In this document: positions 19,119-30,722 of the stretch, piece by piece
How positions within the stretch are numbered: position 1 is the stretch's first letter
How the letters are laid out: every line of letters begins with the position of its first letter
Assembly (NCBI RefSeq): GCF_039555335.1
Contig: NC_092641.1
Location: 31,866,848 to 31,930,847 of the forward strand
Direction of reading: 5' to 3'
DNA length: 64,000 nucleotides
Source of the DNA: Amphiura filiformis
Lineage: Eukaryota; Echinodermata; Ophiuroidea; Amphilepidida; Amphiuridae
The notes under the pieces: model-generated
Databases searched by the model: none
What the model saw: the letters and a program-made list of their open reading frames with translations, nothing else
Told to the model about the DNA's origin: nothing
Translations under genes and position numbers: made by a program

Positions 19119-19988
19119 CAGGGTGAGTCAAAAAATGTGGAATAGAGAAAGGAATCCATTTTTATTTAAGAACCGAGTTGAACCTGTTGGGTTTCAAAAC
19201 ATTTTATAAATGATATACCCATTTGTGACCTTGTGTGAAAAAATCAAGGAATTAGCATTTACCGTTTTGTTTTTATGACACATTTGATAGCGATATCCAA
19301 TTTTAATGTTTGTCCAAGAGACAACTTAAATTTGAATGTCAACTCAATCTGTGTGAGGTAGATTTGGAACAACTGCCATTGTCTTAATCTCATTGGCATT
19401 GAAATAAAATGTAACACCCAAAGTGTTATTACCTTTGGTTTTGTTTAAGGAGAAGAAACAAGATTTTTTGGTTATTTTCATTTTACCTTTACTCTAAAGA
19501 TGTTTATACTCTATCAAAAACATACAAATTTGTAGGCGGGTTTTTCAAATGTCGAAATAAAATTGCAAATTGAAGTGGAGTGAATTAAAAAATATCCAGG
19601 AAGTTGGACAAAAACTGGAGTAGGAGTCGAGTGTGGTATGAAGGGCTTAAAGTAATGTTAGAAAGACTGTTTGAAAAGAAAAACATTAAAATAGCGCAAA
19701 AAATCAAACTCATGTAAATTAAAGTCAGTTTCAGAGCTGGTGCCTTTATCGTGCATTTTGTGCTTTCATTCAAAATACATGGTACCTCGTGGACAAATAA
19801 TGAAATTGGGTATCGCAGCAAAAGGACTCATACAAATTAAACGGCAGTTGTGATTCACTTCGTTTTTTTCACAGCAGGTGACTATTGAGTGTGGGATTTA
19901 TAGAAGCGTTCAATAATGGGAAAATTCAACTTGATTCTTACATAAATATCGATTCTTTGCTCTATTGCACTTTTTTTGACTCACCCTG
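19119..19988. mobile_element. Tc1/mariner-type non-autonomous element with TA duplication
   Basis: The termini CAGGGTGAGTCAAAAAA and its inverse, with similarity continuing through GTG.AATAGAG.AA.GAATC (about 37 bp in total), are each flanked by TA (19117-19118 and 19989-19990). It is 870 bp with no transposase frame. Confidence 0.85.
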
Positions 19989-20055
19989 TATGATGTAGTA
20001 ATGAAGTTGCGATTTATTAATATTATATGTTTAAATTTTCACGATGACACTATCA

Positions 20056-20148
20056 AGTCCTTCGTGGTCGAGCGGTCTAAGGCGCTGGTCATATGATATA
20101 CGTGATAGCGGCGCAGTGCAGCGTGGGTTCGAGCCCCGCCTCTGCCTA
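20056..20148 (+). tRNA. tRNA-like sequence (Leu-type, probable pseudogene or SINE head)
   Basis: Box A-like TGGTCGAGCGGTCTAAGGCG matches the D-arm of type II leucine tRNAs. Box B is GGTTCGAGCCC, and a T-run that could stop Pol III follows. Acceptor ends (GTCCTTC versus CTCTGCC) do not pair, and the anticodon arm cannot be placed with confidence. I therefore doubt it is a functional tRNA and assign no anticodon. Confidence 0.4.
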
Positions 20149-20480
20149 ATTAAATTTCCTTCTTTTTTTAAAATTTCATATTATGTTAGGGAAATGTGGC
20201 TGGGAGAATGTATGTATGGCGAAGAGTGGTGTGAGATCGCCCTGAACTACAAGCAGATTACACTATCACCTGTGCATGTCAGCAAAAATAGATTGAATAC
20301 AATACCGCTCTTTTTAAGATACTAATCTTACAGGTGCGAGTGATCAGCCTTTCTTTGACATTTAATGGTTCACTGCATTGGTACCGCGTGAGCGTTGTAG
20401 TATATAGATATAGACAAAAGTGTATTCAGCTATTGCTATGGTAGTTAATTCGATTAACTACGTCACTTCTACGGCGAATT

Positions 20481-20819
20481 GGAGAATTTTAATGTTAAAA
20501 CTCCGGCGGTAGAGAAAGTTTGTAAAGGTGTGTTTATGTTTTATGAATAGAATGCAATGGTGGATTTTAATAAATTTGAAGTGTTTTAAGACGTCGCGCC
20601 AATAAACTTGGTTGCGTTGCTTAAATTTCATGTTCTTTTCTGCATGCATTTCCTTTATTAAATGTCTTTTTTAAATTTAAAGACCTTGTCGCAAAACTGC
20701 GGCCACGGTTTTTAATTAACATTATAGTGGGGTTATATGGCTTGTTATCTGTGGGAGGTAATGGAACATTTTGAGATTTTGGTCTTAAATGATAGATAAG
20801 GGTTCCAGGAACTCAAATA
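20481..20819. other. unassigned sequence
   Basis: AT-rich with no supportable feature. Confidence 0.4.
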
Positions 20820-21415
20820 AAATTTGGCGGCCATCTTGAATTTCAAAATGGCCGCAATTTTCTACAAATTTTGGAATATAACTTGGTTTCTGAGCTCCAC
20901 ATCAATTTGCTGACAATAATGGCGATACCCATGTTTATGATGTCAAGGTTTACAATAAAGGTAAATACAAGGTCATGCGTCATTGACCTTTTTGGTAATT
21001 CTATAAGCCTTTGCAAGTAGACCTGAGATTTCATCGTTTGACGTCAGGCCGATCTGCGCCGATGCGCACATCGTTTAGCGAACATCGTTACTGCGCATTA
21101 CAAGTCGGCGTGACGGCAAGTGAAATCTCAGGTCTACCGTCGTAAAAGCTTATGGGATTTACCGAAAAGGTCATTCGTTTGGCCGCCATCTTGGATTTCA
21201 AAATGGCTGCTATCATCAACATATGTTTGGCTATATCTGAAGTTGTGAGCCACACAGCAATACCCATAATTATGATGCAAAAGATTGCAAAGAAAACATA
21301 TACAAAGGTATAAGGCATTACTTTTGACAGCTGTCTATTATTTCAAAATGGCCTCCACTAACAACATATTACGGTCTACAATGTTTATCTTAAATTCAGA
21401 GTCACTTAAGGGCAT
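20820..21415. repeat. dispersed repeat (GCCATCTTGGATTTCAAAAT family), copy 2
   Basis: Direct match to 12590-13110, interrupted by a hairpin-forming insertion at 20986-21177. Confidence 0.8.
20986..21177. mobile_element. MITE inserted in a repeat with a recognisable empty site
   Basis: The ends ACCTTTTTGGTAATTC...GTAGACCTGAGATTTCA and TGAAATCTCAGGTCTAC...CCGAAAAGGT are inverted copies. CATT flanks both sides. The uninterrupted counterpart near 12700 reads CGTTATTTCGTTTGG, so the insertion is about 190 bp with a 4-5 bp target duplication. Confidence 0.75.
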
Positions 21416-21649
21416 TTCGTTAAAATATATGCTCAGAAAATGAACCTACAAATGTGTAAATATGATACACCAAATGACTCCATGGGGCTTTCACACCGAT
21501 GTTTACCTTGATACGTTAAACCTTGCTGCGTCGATGTTAAACCTTTCTACGTTTTTCCTTCATACTTCAGCCCCCTCCCCCGGGTCCGACATCTCCAAAG
21601 ACACAGTTCAATGACCTCTATAGGCATCCATTCAACAAGAAAGATAGTT
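21416..21649. other. unassigned sequence
   Basis: Contains repeated CCTTGATACGTTAAACCTT-like text near 21510-21560. No gene. Confidence 0.4.
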
Positions 21650-21970
21650 GTGGAGTAGACGAATCCAACGAGCCAAGTCATGGTCAGGATTTGGTCGGCC
21701 ATTATGGGGTCCCCGCCACAGATGTCCCCGCATGCATCAAACAGGTGTTGTGAGTGCCCAATTGGGTGGATTAAACCCGCTTAAAATTTGATGTTAAGAT
21801 TCTTTTGTGTTGTAAACTGTCATAAAGTTGTCTACGTGTAACACGGGTGATAGAATGCAGTTTAAAATACCCTTCAAGGCCGCATCATTTCACATTTTAG
21901 GTGAGATAGCTGGGTCCCCGTCGCAGCTATGGCTACCATTGAGGTGTAGGAATGCGTGAAATTGGATTCG
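21650..21970. repeat. dispersed repeat, inverse of 2700-3200
   Basis: Shares AACGAGCCAAGTCATGGTC, GATTTGGTCGGCCAT and GCATCATTTCACATTTT with the region at 2700-3200 in inverse orientation. Confidence 0.6.
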
Positions 21971-22211
21971 TCTATACCCAATACATTCAGATGTCAATTT
22001 ATGAGTGTACATACATTCCATGGTCAACCAACTATGTCTCTATAATTCGAACAGCATGTATTCATATTTTCTTCAAGATCAAACTAGGTCAAACCGACTT
22101 TTACAATAAAGAGATATGCAAATCTAGAAGACAAGAGGTCAAATTTTTAAGTTAAAATAGAATTATATGCTAGGCATGTTTGTTCCTCTTTGTGTATTAA
22201 TTATCATTATC

Positions 22212-22446
22212 AACATCATCATCATCATCATCATCATCAATTATCATAATAATAAAATTAAAAACATATACATATCTCCACCTGGAGAGCTGGTTGATGG
22301 AGATTTGTAGACAACAACACAATATCTTAAACTATAACAAAATATAAAGCACCAACCTAATTAAGCAAACGCATCAAAATCAACATCATCATCATCATCA
22401 TCTGTCATCAACATCATTCATCATCATCATCGTCGTCATCATCATC
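22212..22446. repeat. (ATC)n microsatellites
   Basis: Two interrupted CATCATCATCATC runs, at about 22212-22240 and 22383-22446. Confidence 0.95.
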
Positions 22447-22450
22447 GTTA

Positions 22451-23130
22451 CTTATAGCAACACCACCACACCAACAAAAATATAATAAGATCAATCAATT
22501 TGCTGCAAATCATGTTTTATTACAACGTATCTAATTGCAATTACAAACACATATCTGCTAAATTAAGCCGAAATGAAAAAAAAGACCATAAGTCTATTTT
22601 GAAAATAAATATTGTTACTGCTTACTTGTAAATAAATGTTTAGATTCTTCCTCTATCATTCAATTTCGATATGATACATGTAAATATGCCATATTGTAAC
22701 ATTTACTGAGGAGACCGCTCTCAATATTTTTCAAAATCTTTTGTTTTTTTGCATGATTGTAATGTACTTTAGTAAACTAATATAGCCTGCAAAAATCAAG
22801 GCTTTATGTGCTGTAGTTTTGTTAAAATCTCGGATTTTGAATAAATCGTCATACGATGGAAATATTTGTCGAACGCGTACACGATATGTTCATAACACAG
22901 TACGTACATAGCATTCGGATGGTTGTGACATAGCAAAAGAACCGACCCGACTCACATTCGAATACGCATATGCGCTGCTATTAAACACTAATTTACTTTA
23001 TACTACCTCATCTGGTTGCGCCAAAATTAAAAGAGGATAGGGCTATATGGCAGTGAAAACTAACATTTTGTGAAAAGAAAATGGAAATGTTACAATATAT
23101 GGCTTTAAAACGAGACCTGTATTTCATCTG
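22451..23130. other. unassigned AT-rich sequence
   Basis: TCTTCCTCTATCATTCAAT near 22648 and CGAGACCTGTATTTCATCTG near 23110 resemble text at 29650-29720, so it includes parts of another dispersed repeat. Confidence 0.45.
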
Positions 23131-23515
23131 TCTCTATTTGACCAAAATAGAAGGCTAATAGAGCTCCGAAAGCCCCTTGATTGTTTATAATTTAGCTCTA
23201 AAAGACCCCAAAATTGCTCATTCCTCATATTTCTGGGTTTTTCAGGCGATTCATACTGCAGTTACTGTCCATTTTCCTATACATAATACACAGTACTCTT
23301 ACCATTGACGCGTGACCTCTACAAACAGTGCATGTTATAGGTAGGCCTATATGGGCATTGCCTAGTTAACATCACTGTGTGAAAAATAACCGGCTAATAT
23401 TTAAAGTACTCTCTTGGTTTAATAGCTTTAAATGGGGCTAGTCCTGCAAAGATCGTGGTGAATTCTACTGTAGACATGACTGCATCATGTTTCAACCAGA
23501 AAGCCAAGAAAGACC
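23131..23515. mobile_element. CTCCGAAAGACCCC-family MITE split by a second element
   Basis: 23140-23250 and 23487-23515 match contiguous sequence at about 17885-18010 (CATATTTCT..TTTTTCAGGCGATT then TTCAACCA..AGCCAAGAAAG). The intervening 23251-23486 is a short form of the CATACTGCAGT...GCATCATG element at 5131-5985. It is a clear nested insertion. Confidence 0.8.
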
Positions 23516-23934
23516 CTTGAGAAATCCTACAATGGGTTTATATTTTGAAGAAAAAACAATCCTTAGATATGTGTCTCCTTTTAAAAAATTTCCACGCTAC
23601 GCCCGAAAAACACATTATTTTAAAGCCATTTGCAGCGACGCCCTCAATTTTTGCATGATTGTAATGCCCAGTGGTGTACTAAAATACCACATGAACGACT
23701 AAGTCTGAAGTGCTTTCAGTACAGATAAAATTAAAAAACTCGTAGATATGGGGCTTAGAAATGGGTAAGCATGGTAAACAGGGATTTTTCTCAACACGGA
23801 CTTAAAAAATCCACCTTTTTTTCTTAAATTAAAAAAGGGGGAAAAATGGAGAAAAAAAACATCTGCAAATTGCAACAGATTTTGATGATTTAGGCTACTA
23901 GGTCTAGAGTTTTGGCTATAAGACATAAGTTTAG
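23516..23934. other. unassigned sequence
   Basis: Low-complexity A/T tracts and no gene. Confidence 0.4.
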
Positions 23935-24052
23935 GGTTTGAAATTATGATTTAGGGTTAGGGTTTAGATTTAGGGTTATGTCATAGAGTTAGAGTGTAGG
24001 GTTATGATTTAGGTTAGGGTTTAGATTTAGGGCTCAATGCTCTAGGGTTAGG
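23935..24052. repeat. degenerate telomere-like (TTAGGG) tract
   Basis: Multiple TTAGGGTTTAGATTTAGGG-like repeats mixed with variants. Confidence 0.8.
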
Positions 24053-24420
24053 ATAACACCCCCACCCCCCTGTATAAAACATTGTTCCATGCATCTCACA
24101 GGTACATGTATGCATGGCTGCATATTGCCTGGCTACAGGGCTATGTAAACAATGACATGTATCTGTGTGTTGACACTGCACGAAAAGGTGTGAAGTGGCT
24201 AGAGTTCATGTTGGCTATTACATAACAAAGCTAATACTGATATAAATTATGGGAAAGTCAATGACTTTGAAATGTAAAATTTTAAACTTGGAACAATTTT
24301 GTTGGTTTTCATTTTGTGGCAAATTTGCACTCATTTTAAAATAATTGTCACTCTGACTGTGTGTGTTTTTTTGTTGTAAATCCACAGGCCTTTTGCCAAT
24401 GACTGGTACGTCAATGTTTT
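24053..24420. other. unassigned sequence
   Basis: No gene. Ends in GT/T-rich text before the minisatellite. Confidence 0.4.
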
Positions 24421-24848
24421 CCGAGTCGTAACATTATGCGGCATGTTGAACCGTAAAATTGTGCGTATTTTCTACAGAATGGCGCAGCACCTTTAAACGA
24501 GTCGTAACATTACGCGGCATGTTGAACCGTAAAATTGTGCGTATTTTGTACAGAATGACGCAGCACCTTTAAACGAGTCGTAACATTACGCGGCATGTTA
24601 GACCGTAAAATTGCGCGTATTTTCTACAGAATGACGCGGCACCTTTAAAAGAGTCGTAACATTACGCGGCATGTTGAACCGTAAAATTGTGCGTATTTTC
24701 TACAGAATGACGCAGCACCTTTGAACGAGCCGCAACATTACGCGGCATGTTGAGCCGTAAAATTGTGCGTGTTTTCTACAGAATGACGCAGCACCTTTCT
24801 TGAGTCGCAACATTACGCGCGGCATGTTGAACCCTTGAATTGTGCGTA
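24421..24848. repeat. 76-bp minisatellite, six copies
   Basis: Units begin GAGTCGTAACATTACGCGGC at 24423, 24499, 24575, 24651, 24727 and 24802. The period is exactly 76 bp except the last (75). Units are CpG-rich and share CATGTTGAACCGTAAAATTG and TACAGAATGACGCAGCACC. Confidence 0.95.
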
Positions 24849-25862
24849 TTTAGCAGATATGCTCATTATGCACTTACTCGATTTCACATTGCTATGGCAA
24901 GCTATTAATAGCATTTATAGGGGGGTCAGAAACCTATAAGCTTACCAAATATTTGTGTTCAGCCCTGTCATACCCCTACACGATCCTAGTTTATAATACT
25001 CACATGCCTATAGCAGACTTCCAAATGTCCATAAATCTATCATGAACATGGAATTAAACAGGCTTTTATAAATATAATGGTTATCCTATCTGATATCACG
25101 TCCATGTTCATACACTTTGTCATGGAGCTGAATTCGGCAGCCGCGACCTCCACAACCGTATCAAAATAAATTTTAATTTTCCAACTGAAAAATATTATGT
25201 CAGTCTGATCGCAAATAATTATAATCATGCATTATAATTAAAAGCAAAACAAAATCAACAAAATGCAAGTTGTGCTTCAATTCAATGAGTTTAAATTTTG
25301 CACTATAACGAGTTGCACAACTTTTGCATTTCCGGTGTGGAAGCTTGCCCATTTCACCCCCCCCCCTTCACTTGCTTTTAATACGCTACGCACACCATTA
25401 AATTCTTTAGAGTAATTGCAAAGATTTGTGCCAAGTCTACATATTTTACAATAAGCAATGAACTTTTTAGACTGCAACAAGCCTGTTTTAGGCTGATTAC
25501 ACGTCTGTCCTTTAAAAATATAAACTTTTTTTCATTTTTATATGATCAAAATAAATTGCAATTTTTAGGTAATTTTTTTGTTTCGATTTCAAATCTGGAC
25601 ATTTTTGAGTCCGTGTTGAGAATAAATTCTGTTGGTAAGGGTTCGGAAGCTCGAGCCGTAGTACATACCCGTCGAAAAATAATTCAATGACCCCCCCCCC
25701 CCCCGCATACTACCATGGTAACAAAACACCCCGGGCAAAACAAAACACGAAGACAACAGTAACACGGCCGCTAAACTACAACATTAATATAGATATCCCC
25801 ATCTTACCTTCAAATATGATATGAAGTTCTTGCTCGGTAGCGAAGACGTATTTTACTAAAAC
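24849..25862. other. unassigned sequence
   Basis: Homopolymer C tracts at 25362 and 25691. No exon or element recognised. Confidence 0.4.
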
Positions 25863-26434
25863 AGAATCTTATTCACCTGTGAATTTTGTTCATTTTGAAC
25901 AATTCCAAGTAAAAACGAAGTTGTTTTACTCACGTTTTTAGTGACGTTTCACCACTACACTAGTGGCTTCTTCAGACTGGCAACTCATCACATCTGACTG
26001 CTTGCTTTTATAGGCAACAGGAAGCACCGTAGAGGGCGTGATGAGTTGGTCAAAGATGTTGTTGAGTGAGTAGGCCCCCTCGTCCTTGTTTAGAGTGTCT
26101 TGTCCTTTTCGGCGGATCCAGATGGCTTCTTTCAGCCACCTGGTGGTCTTGTCTGCTTCACGATCAATCACTTTTGAGTCCTCCCAATTGATGGAGTGAT
26201 TTGTAGAGGCTACATGATCAGTGATGGCGGATTTGTGAATGTCTGTGACAGATGATTGGCGTTTTGCTCGAGTGAATGGTTTTGATTCAAATTTCTCCAC
26301 CTCTTTAACGTCACTAAAAATGTGAGTAAAACAACTTCGTTTTTACTTGGAATTGTTCAAAATGAACAAAATTCACAGTTGATATCAACATTCCTAATGA
26401 ACTTGTTCAAAGAAAAGAGAATCTTATTCATCTG
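25863..26434 (-). mobile_element. truncated Penelope-like element with inverted arms
   Basis: Arms of about 72 bp at 25876-25947 and 26309-26380 are inverted and nearly identical (one mismatch seen). The minus strand between them (26300 to 25938) encodes the C-terminal part of a Penelope-like protein: HKSAITDHVASTNHSINWED, REAIWIRRKG and LNKDEGAY, matching the element at 40738. The likely target duplication is AGAATCTTATTCAYCTG, at 25863-25879 and 26418-26434. Some 36 bp separates the right arm from its duplication. The GIY-YIG core and RT are missing through 5' truncation. Confidence 0.8.
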
Positions 26435-26583
26435 GTACATGACTCAATGACTCTTTAATACAATAAATTGCTTTATACCAGCACGTATACCTCAGTATTT
26501 CTTTTTACTAATCAAACGTAATGAGAGGAATTCATCGAGATACATTATAACATTCACTGATTAATACAAAACATAATTCGCTG
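26435..26583. other. unassigned sequence
   Basis: Short AT-rich spacer. Confidence 0.4.
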
Positions 26584-27598
26584 ATAGAGTACCGAAGTGT
26601 GACGTCATAAATTTTCTTTTTTGCATTTCAGCATTTTCATGACCATATTTCAGTAGAACATGATGAAAAACATCCACAGTCCAAATTTGATGGGAATCGG
26701 ATCATGAGGGCCCGAGATATGGCCGCATGAATACCTAATTAGCCACATCAGTGTAAATTGGCCTGGTTCATAGCTGTTTGGAACCAGGCCAATTTACACT
26801 GATTTCAACGGGGCTATTAGGTATTCATGCGGCCATATCTCGGGCCATCATGATCCGTTTCCCACCAAATTTGGACTGTGGATGTTTTTCATCATGCTCC
26901 ACCGATATAAACACCTCAAAAGAAATAAGTCCCCCTCTCAACATGTCGTCATAACATCGTAAGGTTTCATTTTGTACCAACAAAACTAACTTTGAAATAA
27001 TTATATGACTGTTTACTAAGTGCTGTGTGAAAATGAGAGATTTCCATGACTTCAGGGCTGAATGAGCCTAAATTGAAGGCAAAACTGCCCTTTTCAAAAG
27101 TCACAAAGTAGGCCTATGCTTGTCACAAAAGTTGATTCATGGCTTGTTACTAATGGAAAACCCCATGTGTTTGAGTGCAGTTTAAAATCCTCACCAAGTG
27201 AACATTTACTGTAATGTGTATCGATTCTTGATCATTCATGCAAATCCCCTTGGTGCAGAGTTCAGCACAGTGAGTTGTAAGATGGTCAGTTCCATTCCTT
27301 GTCCCAATACGCTTTGCAGTTAACAAGCATAGGCCTACTTTGTGACTTTTGGAAAGGGCACTTTTGTCTTCAATTTAGGCTCATTCAGCCCTGAAGTCAT
27401 GGAAATCTCTCATTTTCACACAGCACTTAGTAAACAGTCATATAATTATTTCAAAGTTAGTTTAGTTGGTACAAAACGAAACCTTACGATGTTATGACGA
27501 CATGTTCAGAGGGGGACTTATTTCTTTTGAGGTGTTTACATTCAAAACGCTGAAATGCAAAAAAAGTTTTCGGTGACGTCATCACTTCGGTACTCTAT
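26584..27598. mobile_element. foldback element with a nested hairpin insertion
   Basis: Perfect outer termini ATAGAGTACCGAAGTG and inverse, with TA in flanking position. Long inner arms (about 26912-27122 and 27327-27540, about 210 bp each, sharing GAAATCTCTCATTTTCACAC in inverse) enclose a loop of about 200 bp. A second palindrome at 26650-26905 interrupts the left arm only. Confidence 0.85.
26650..26905. mobile_element. palindromic MITE nested in the foldback element
   Basis: Arms of about 120 bp are centred near 26780 (CATGATGAAAAACATCCACA, TATGGCCGCATGAATACC, GGCCAATTTACACTGAT and inverses) with a short loop (ATAGCTGTTTG). The uninterrupted right arm of the host element provides the empty-site comparison. 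Confidence 0.8.
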
Positions 27599-29392
27599 AG
27601 AGGATTACCGTTGTCACGTGATACCAACACAAAAGCAGCACATTTGCGTAAATAGACAATCTGAAGTACCAAGCTTTTAGTTAGTAAACTAAAGTCGTAT
27701 GCAGACTCCGAGTATTGTACGTAAAATATTGTATGTAACCTATTATAATAGCTTATAATCCATTATATGCGCGCATGTTTAGCGAGCAGGGAGACATTAT
27801 ACGGAACGCACCTTGCATTGGCTGGCGACATGGAGGAAAATGGATATGCATAATCAGCTATATTGTTTTATACTTTCTAGGCATGTTATAAAAAGCAACT
27901 CCTAAGTATAAGTTAGATTAATAAAAGTCCTTTTTTCCTGACGAAACAAGTCTGAATACGACTTGAAACTATGGGCGACACAGGTATGACATTTTGAACA
28001 CTTCATCGGAGAATGGGCCATTCATCAGTTCCCACCAAAATATACTCGTGCGGTAGATTCTTTTCATGCTCATCCATCTGTATAGAAACGGCCTTGGAGT
28101 ACTGTGAAATATGGAAAGATTTTAGCAAACCTCGAAATCTCAGTATAAAAGCTACGGATAACAATGACCAACTTTAAAAAGAGCCAACGCCCTTTATAAT
28201 CAAGTTAGTTGATACCTGGTTTCTCATGTCCAATGATAAACTAGAATTGGTACCATTTTTTCTTCCCACGAGGGGTCGAAGGTCATAATGGGGACAAAAT
28301 TTAAAATTAGATCTATCATAATTGTGTTGCAATATACATCAAACTGTTACCCTCATTGCTAGGAATAAAAAAAAGTCAATTGCCATATTGTGCTAGGGTG
28401 CTTAGTTCAGGAGCTAAATAGTTTGTCGAATGTCTATATCTCATGCCAAATATCAAATTAATATTATTAATCAAATATCCCCGGAGGGGGTTCTTCCTGG
28501 TTGAAGGTATACGAGGATGTGCCACGGTTTTGGGGTCCCTTTTCAGCGATTTTGGTATATCGATGGTATGGGTGGGTTTTCAGTAGAGACCAATGCACCC
28601 AATTGGGCGCATTTTGGCAAAAGTGCCCTTAAAGCGCCCAATTATGGCAAATTTGGGTGCTTTTTCTTGCAAATTGGTATACTGATGGGTAGCAAAAACA
28701 GCAAAAAGTAGGTACAGAGAAAATCAGCATCCGAAAGTCTGCGTGGCACACCCCCGTACAAAATCTTTCGAAGAACCCCACCGGGCAAATATCACGGAGG
28801 TCAAAATTTCAAAATGCACCAATTCAATCGTAACATGTCTTATTACGCCTACTATTTTCGGCAATTTGGCAAACGAAATAGGAAGATAATTTGCTTGAGA
28901 AATGTATAACCTCACAATAGGATGAAATTATGGGTCAAATGTTAAGCATACGACATATTTCTATTGGACTTTAGCTGCATTAACTCTGAAGGGGATATGA
29001 CAATACAAATATTGCACCAGAATTGTGAATTAAGAATGTGGTAAGATTTCTTAAGCATGTTAAGTTTAGGGGAGTATAAACTTGAGACCAGTTTTGATGA
29101 AGGACCATTTAAAAAAAAATACCTCTTTATACATTTTTGATATTCTGATTGGTGATGTCACATTGTGCAACTTTGTTGCTATGCCAATTATTCCCTGTAA
29201 CTCAAAACACAATACAACATGAACATCTTTGAAGAACATGTGGTCGGCATACAGAAGAAGTCAAACATAAAAATTTATCTTGTATCTTAACAGCTAAATA
29301 CAGATTATTCCAGAAATGAATATTATTTTCATTGATTGAGAGCACTCGTGGTAATTTATAGATAAGAAAGGTATGTTGGAAGGAACATTTCA
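27599..29392. other. unassigned sequence
   Basis: A TTATAAAAAG near 27896 and ATGGGCGACACAG|GTATGA at 27971 could be a promoter and tiny first exon, but this is too weak to call. 28500-28700 is G/T-rich with an incidental frame. No known gene. Confidence 0.4.
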
Positions 29393-29507
29393 CCCTTACA
29401 AGCAGGGTTCGATTTAGGTGATGTTCTTATGATATTGGCATATATCTTTACATTGTAAAAAACTGCAATACAAGCTTATATCCGTTAAATCGAACACTGC
29501 TTACAAG
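29393..29507. mobile_element. short MITE, about 115 bp
   Basis: AAGCAGGGTTCGATTTA on the left and TAAATCGAACACTGCTTA on the right are near-inverse copies. Confidence 0.6.
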
Positions 29508-30199
29508 ACAAGATACTTACTTGGTGCATACGCACCAATATGAACCTCGCGCCAATCGATCCGTGTTCAACGTTACATAGTGACGTATATTTTATGCACT
29601 GGAGAAATAGGTAACCCTGAAAATAGTATTTGTTCCTTATGAGGAATAAATGTTTAAATTCTTCCTCTATCATTAATGATATATTATGCTTAAAACGAGA
29701 CCTGTATTTAATCTGTCTATTTTACTATTAATATGGTGATATTTGATGATATTGATTATTGAATATTATCATATCATGCCTTCCATAGTTTTTTCCTCTA
29801 TCTCCGCCATAGCACATTATCAGGAACATTACGTCCCGGGCATTACGTTCTGTTAGGTCAGTTCAAGACAAGTACATGCCACGACCATGTGACTTTTGAT
29901 ACTGACATCATAATCGCGTAAAACGTCACAGGGGCATCGGTTAGAACATTTTCCTGGCGTATTGAGCTAACTCCTCAGCTACTTGGTTTTTCACAATATG
30001 ATAGTAATGGAAAGAAACGACCAAATGTTCGCCGTTTTTCGTCATTTAATTTTTTTTTAACGACGACATAAACATGCATCACCTCTTACACAGGTCAGTC
30101 TCTTACACAGCGCATGCCACCACATGCATGATCGCGCATTGAGTGTATGACTGACTTCATTTGCGCAAACATGTGGCTTACCCTATAGTGTATTACTCG
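29508..30199. other. unassigned sequence
   Basis: No gene recognised. It lies 3' of the decayed zinc-finger copy. Confidence 0.4.
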
Positions 30200-30480
30200 A
30201 GAATCCTTGGCATTCCTGACAATATTCATACTGATAAGGTTGCTCTGTATGAGTTCCGAACTTCTGCTGCGTCATTTGTGCAAATCATTTCTGGCAATAT
30301 TCACACTGCGTTCTTTCATATGAGTGTTAATGCGAGTTTTAAGAGACGAATTTCTGACAAAACTCACACAGATAAGGTTTCCTCTTTCATACAGGTATGA
30401 GTGTTAAAAGATGTCTTCCAAGAGTATTGTTTCGTGAGAAGGATTTCTGAAAATACCCAGTGGAATACTGACAATATTCC
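30200..30480 (-). pseudogene. decayed C2H2 zinc-finger remnants
   Basis: Minus-strand text gives broken fingers such as KPYLCEFCQKF and RTQCEYCQK, with stops and lost histidines. They lie downstream of, and on the same strand as, the frameshifted gene at 30723-31759. The ancestral gene therefore had more fingers at its 3' end. Confidence 0.7.
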
Positions 30481-30722
30481 GCTTCACACTCCACTTAACA
30501 ATAGAAGCGAAAGTAATTTTAATTGTACAACTTTATCCAACTTTGAACAAAAAATAGCATTATTTTGTAGCAGTATTTCTCCAGTTTCCAGCCTTGAATA
30601 ACAAGTAATTTAGGGCTTATAACTTCTTCTTTTTTACAATTTTTGTAAAAAAAATCAAAAAAATCGGGTACCCGGATTTCCGCTCGAATATTCAACCGGG
30701 TACCCGAGTACATAATTACCCG

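Larger units (their letters stand above)
18309..20480. mobile_element. TIR element of about 2.2 kb carrying nested insertions
   Basis: TTCGCCGTAGAAGTGACG and ATTAACTACCATAGCAATAG near 18312-18370 are repeated in inverse at about 20430-20475. The interior holds the TA-flanked element 19119-19988 and a tRNA-like sequence at 20056. A small hairpin (CACATTAGACCC.../...GGGTCTAATGTG) lies at 18747-18833. Confidence 0.65.

Noticed and set aside
24421..24848. CRISPR array
   Set aside because: The units abut with no variable spacers and the context is eukaryotic. It is a simple minisatellite.
27896..27986. TATA-like box and mini-exon ATGGGCGACACAG|GTATGA
   Set aside because: Only four codons, donor weak, no downstream partner. 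Likely chance.
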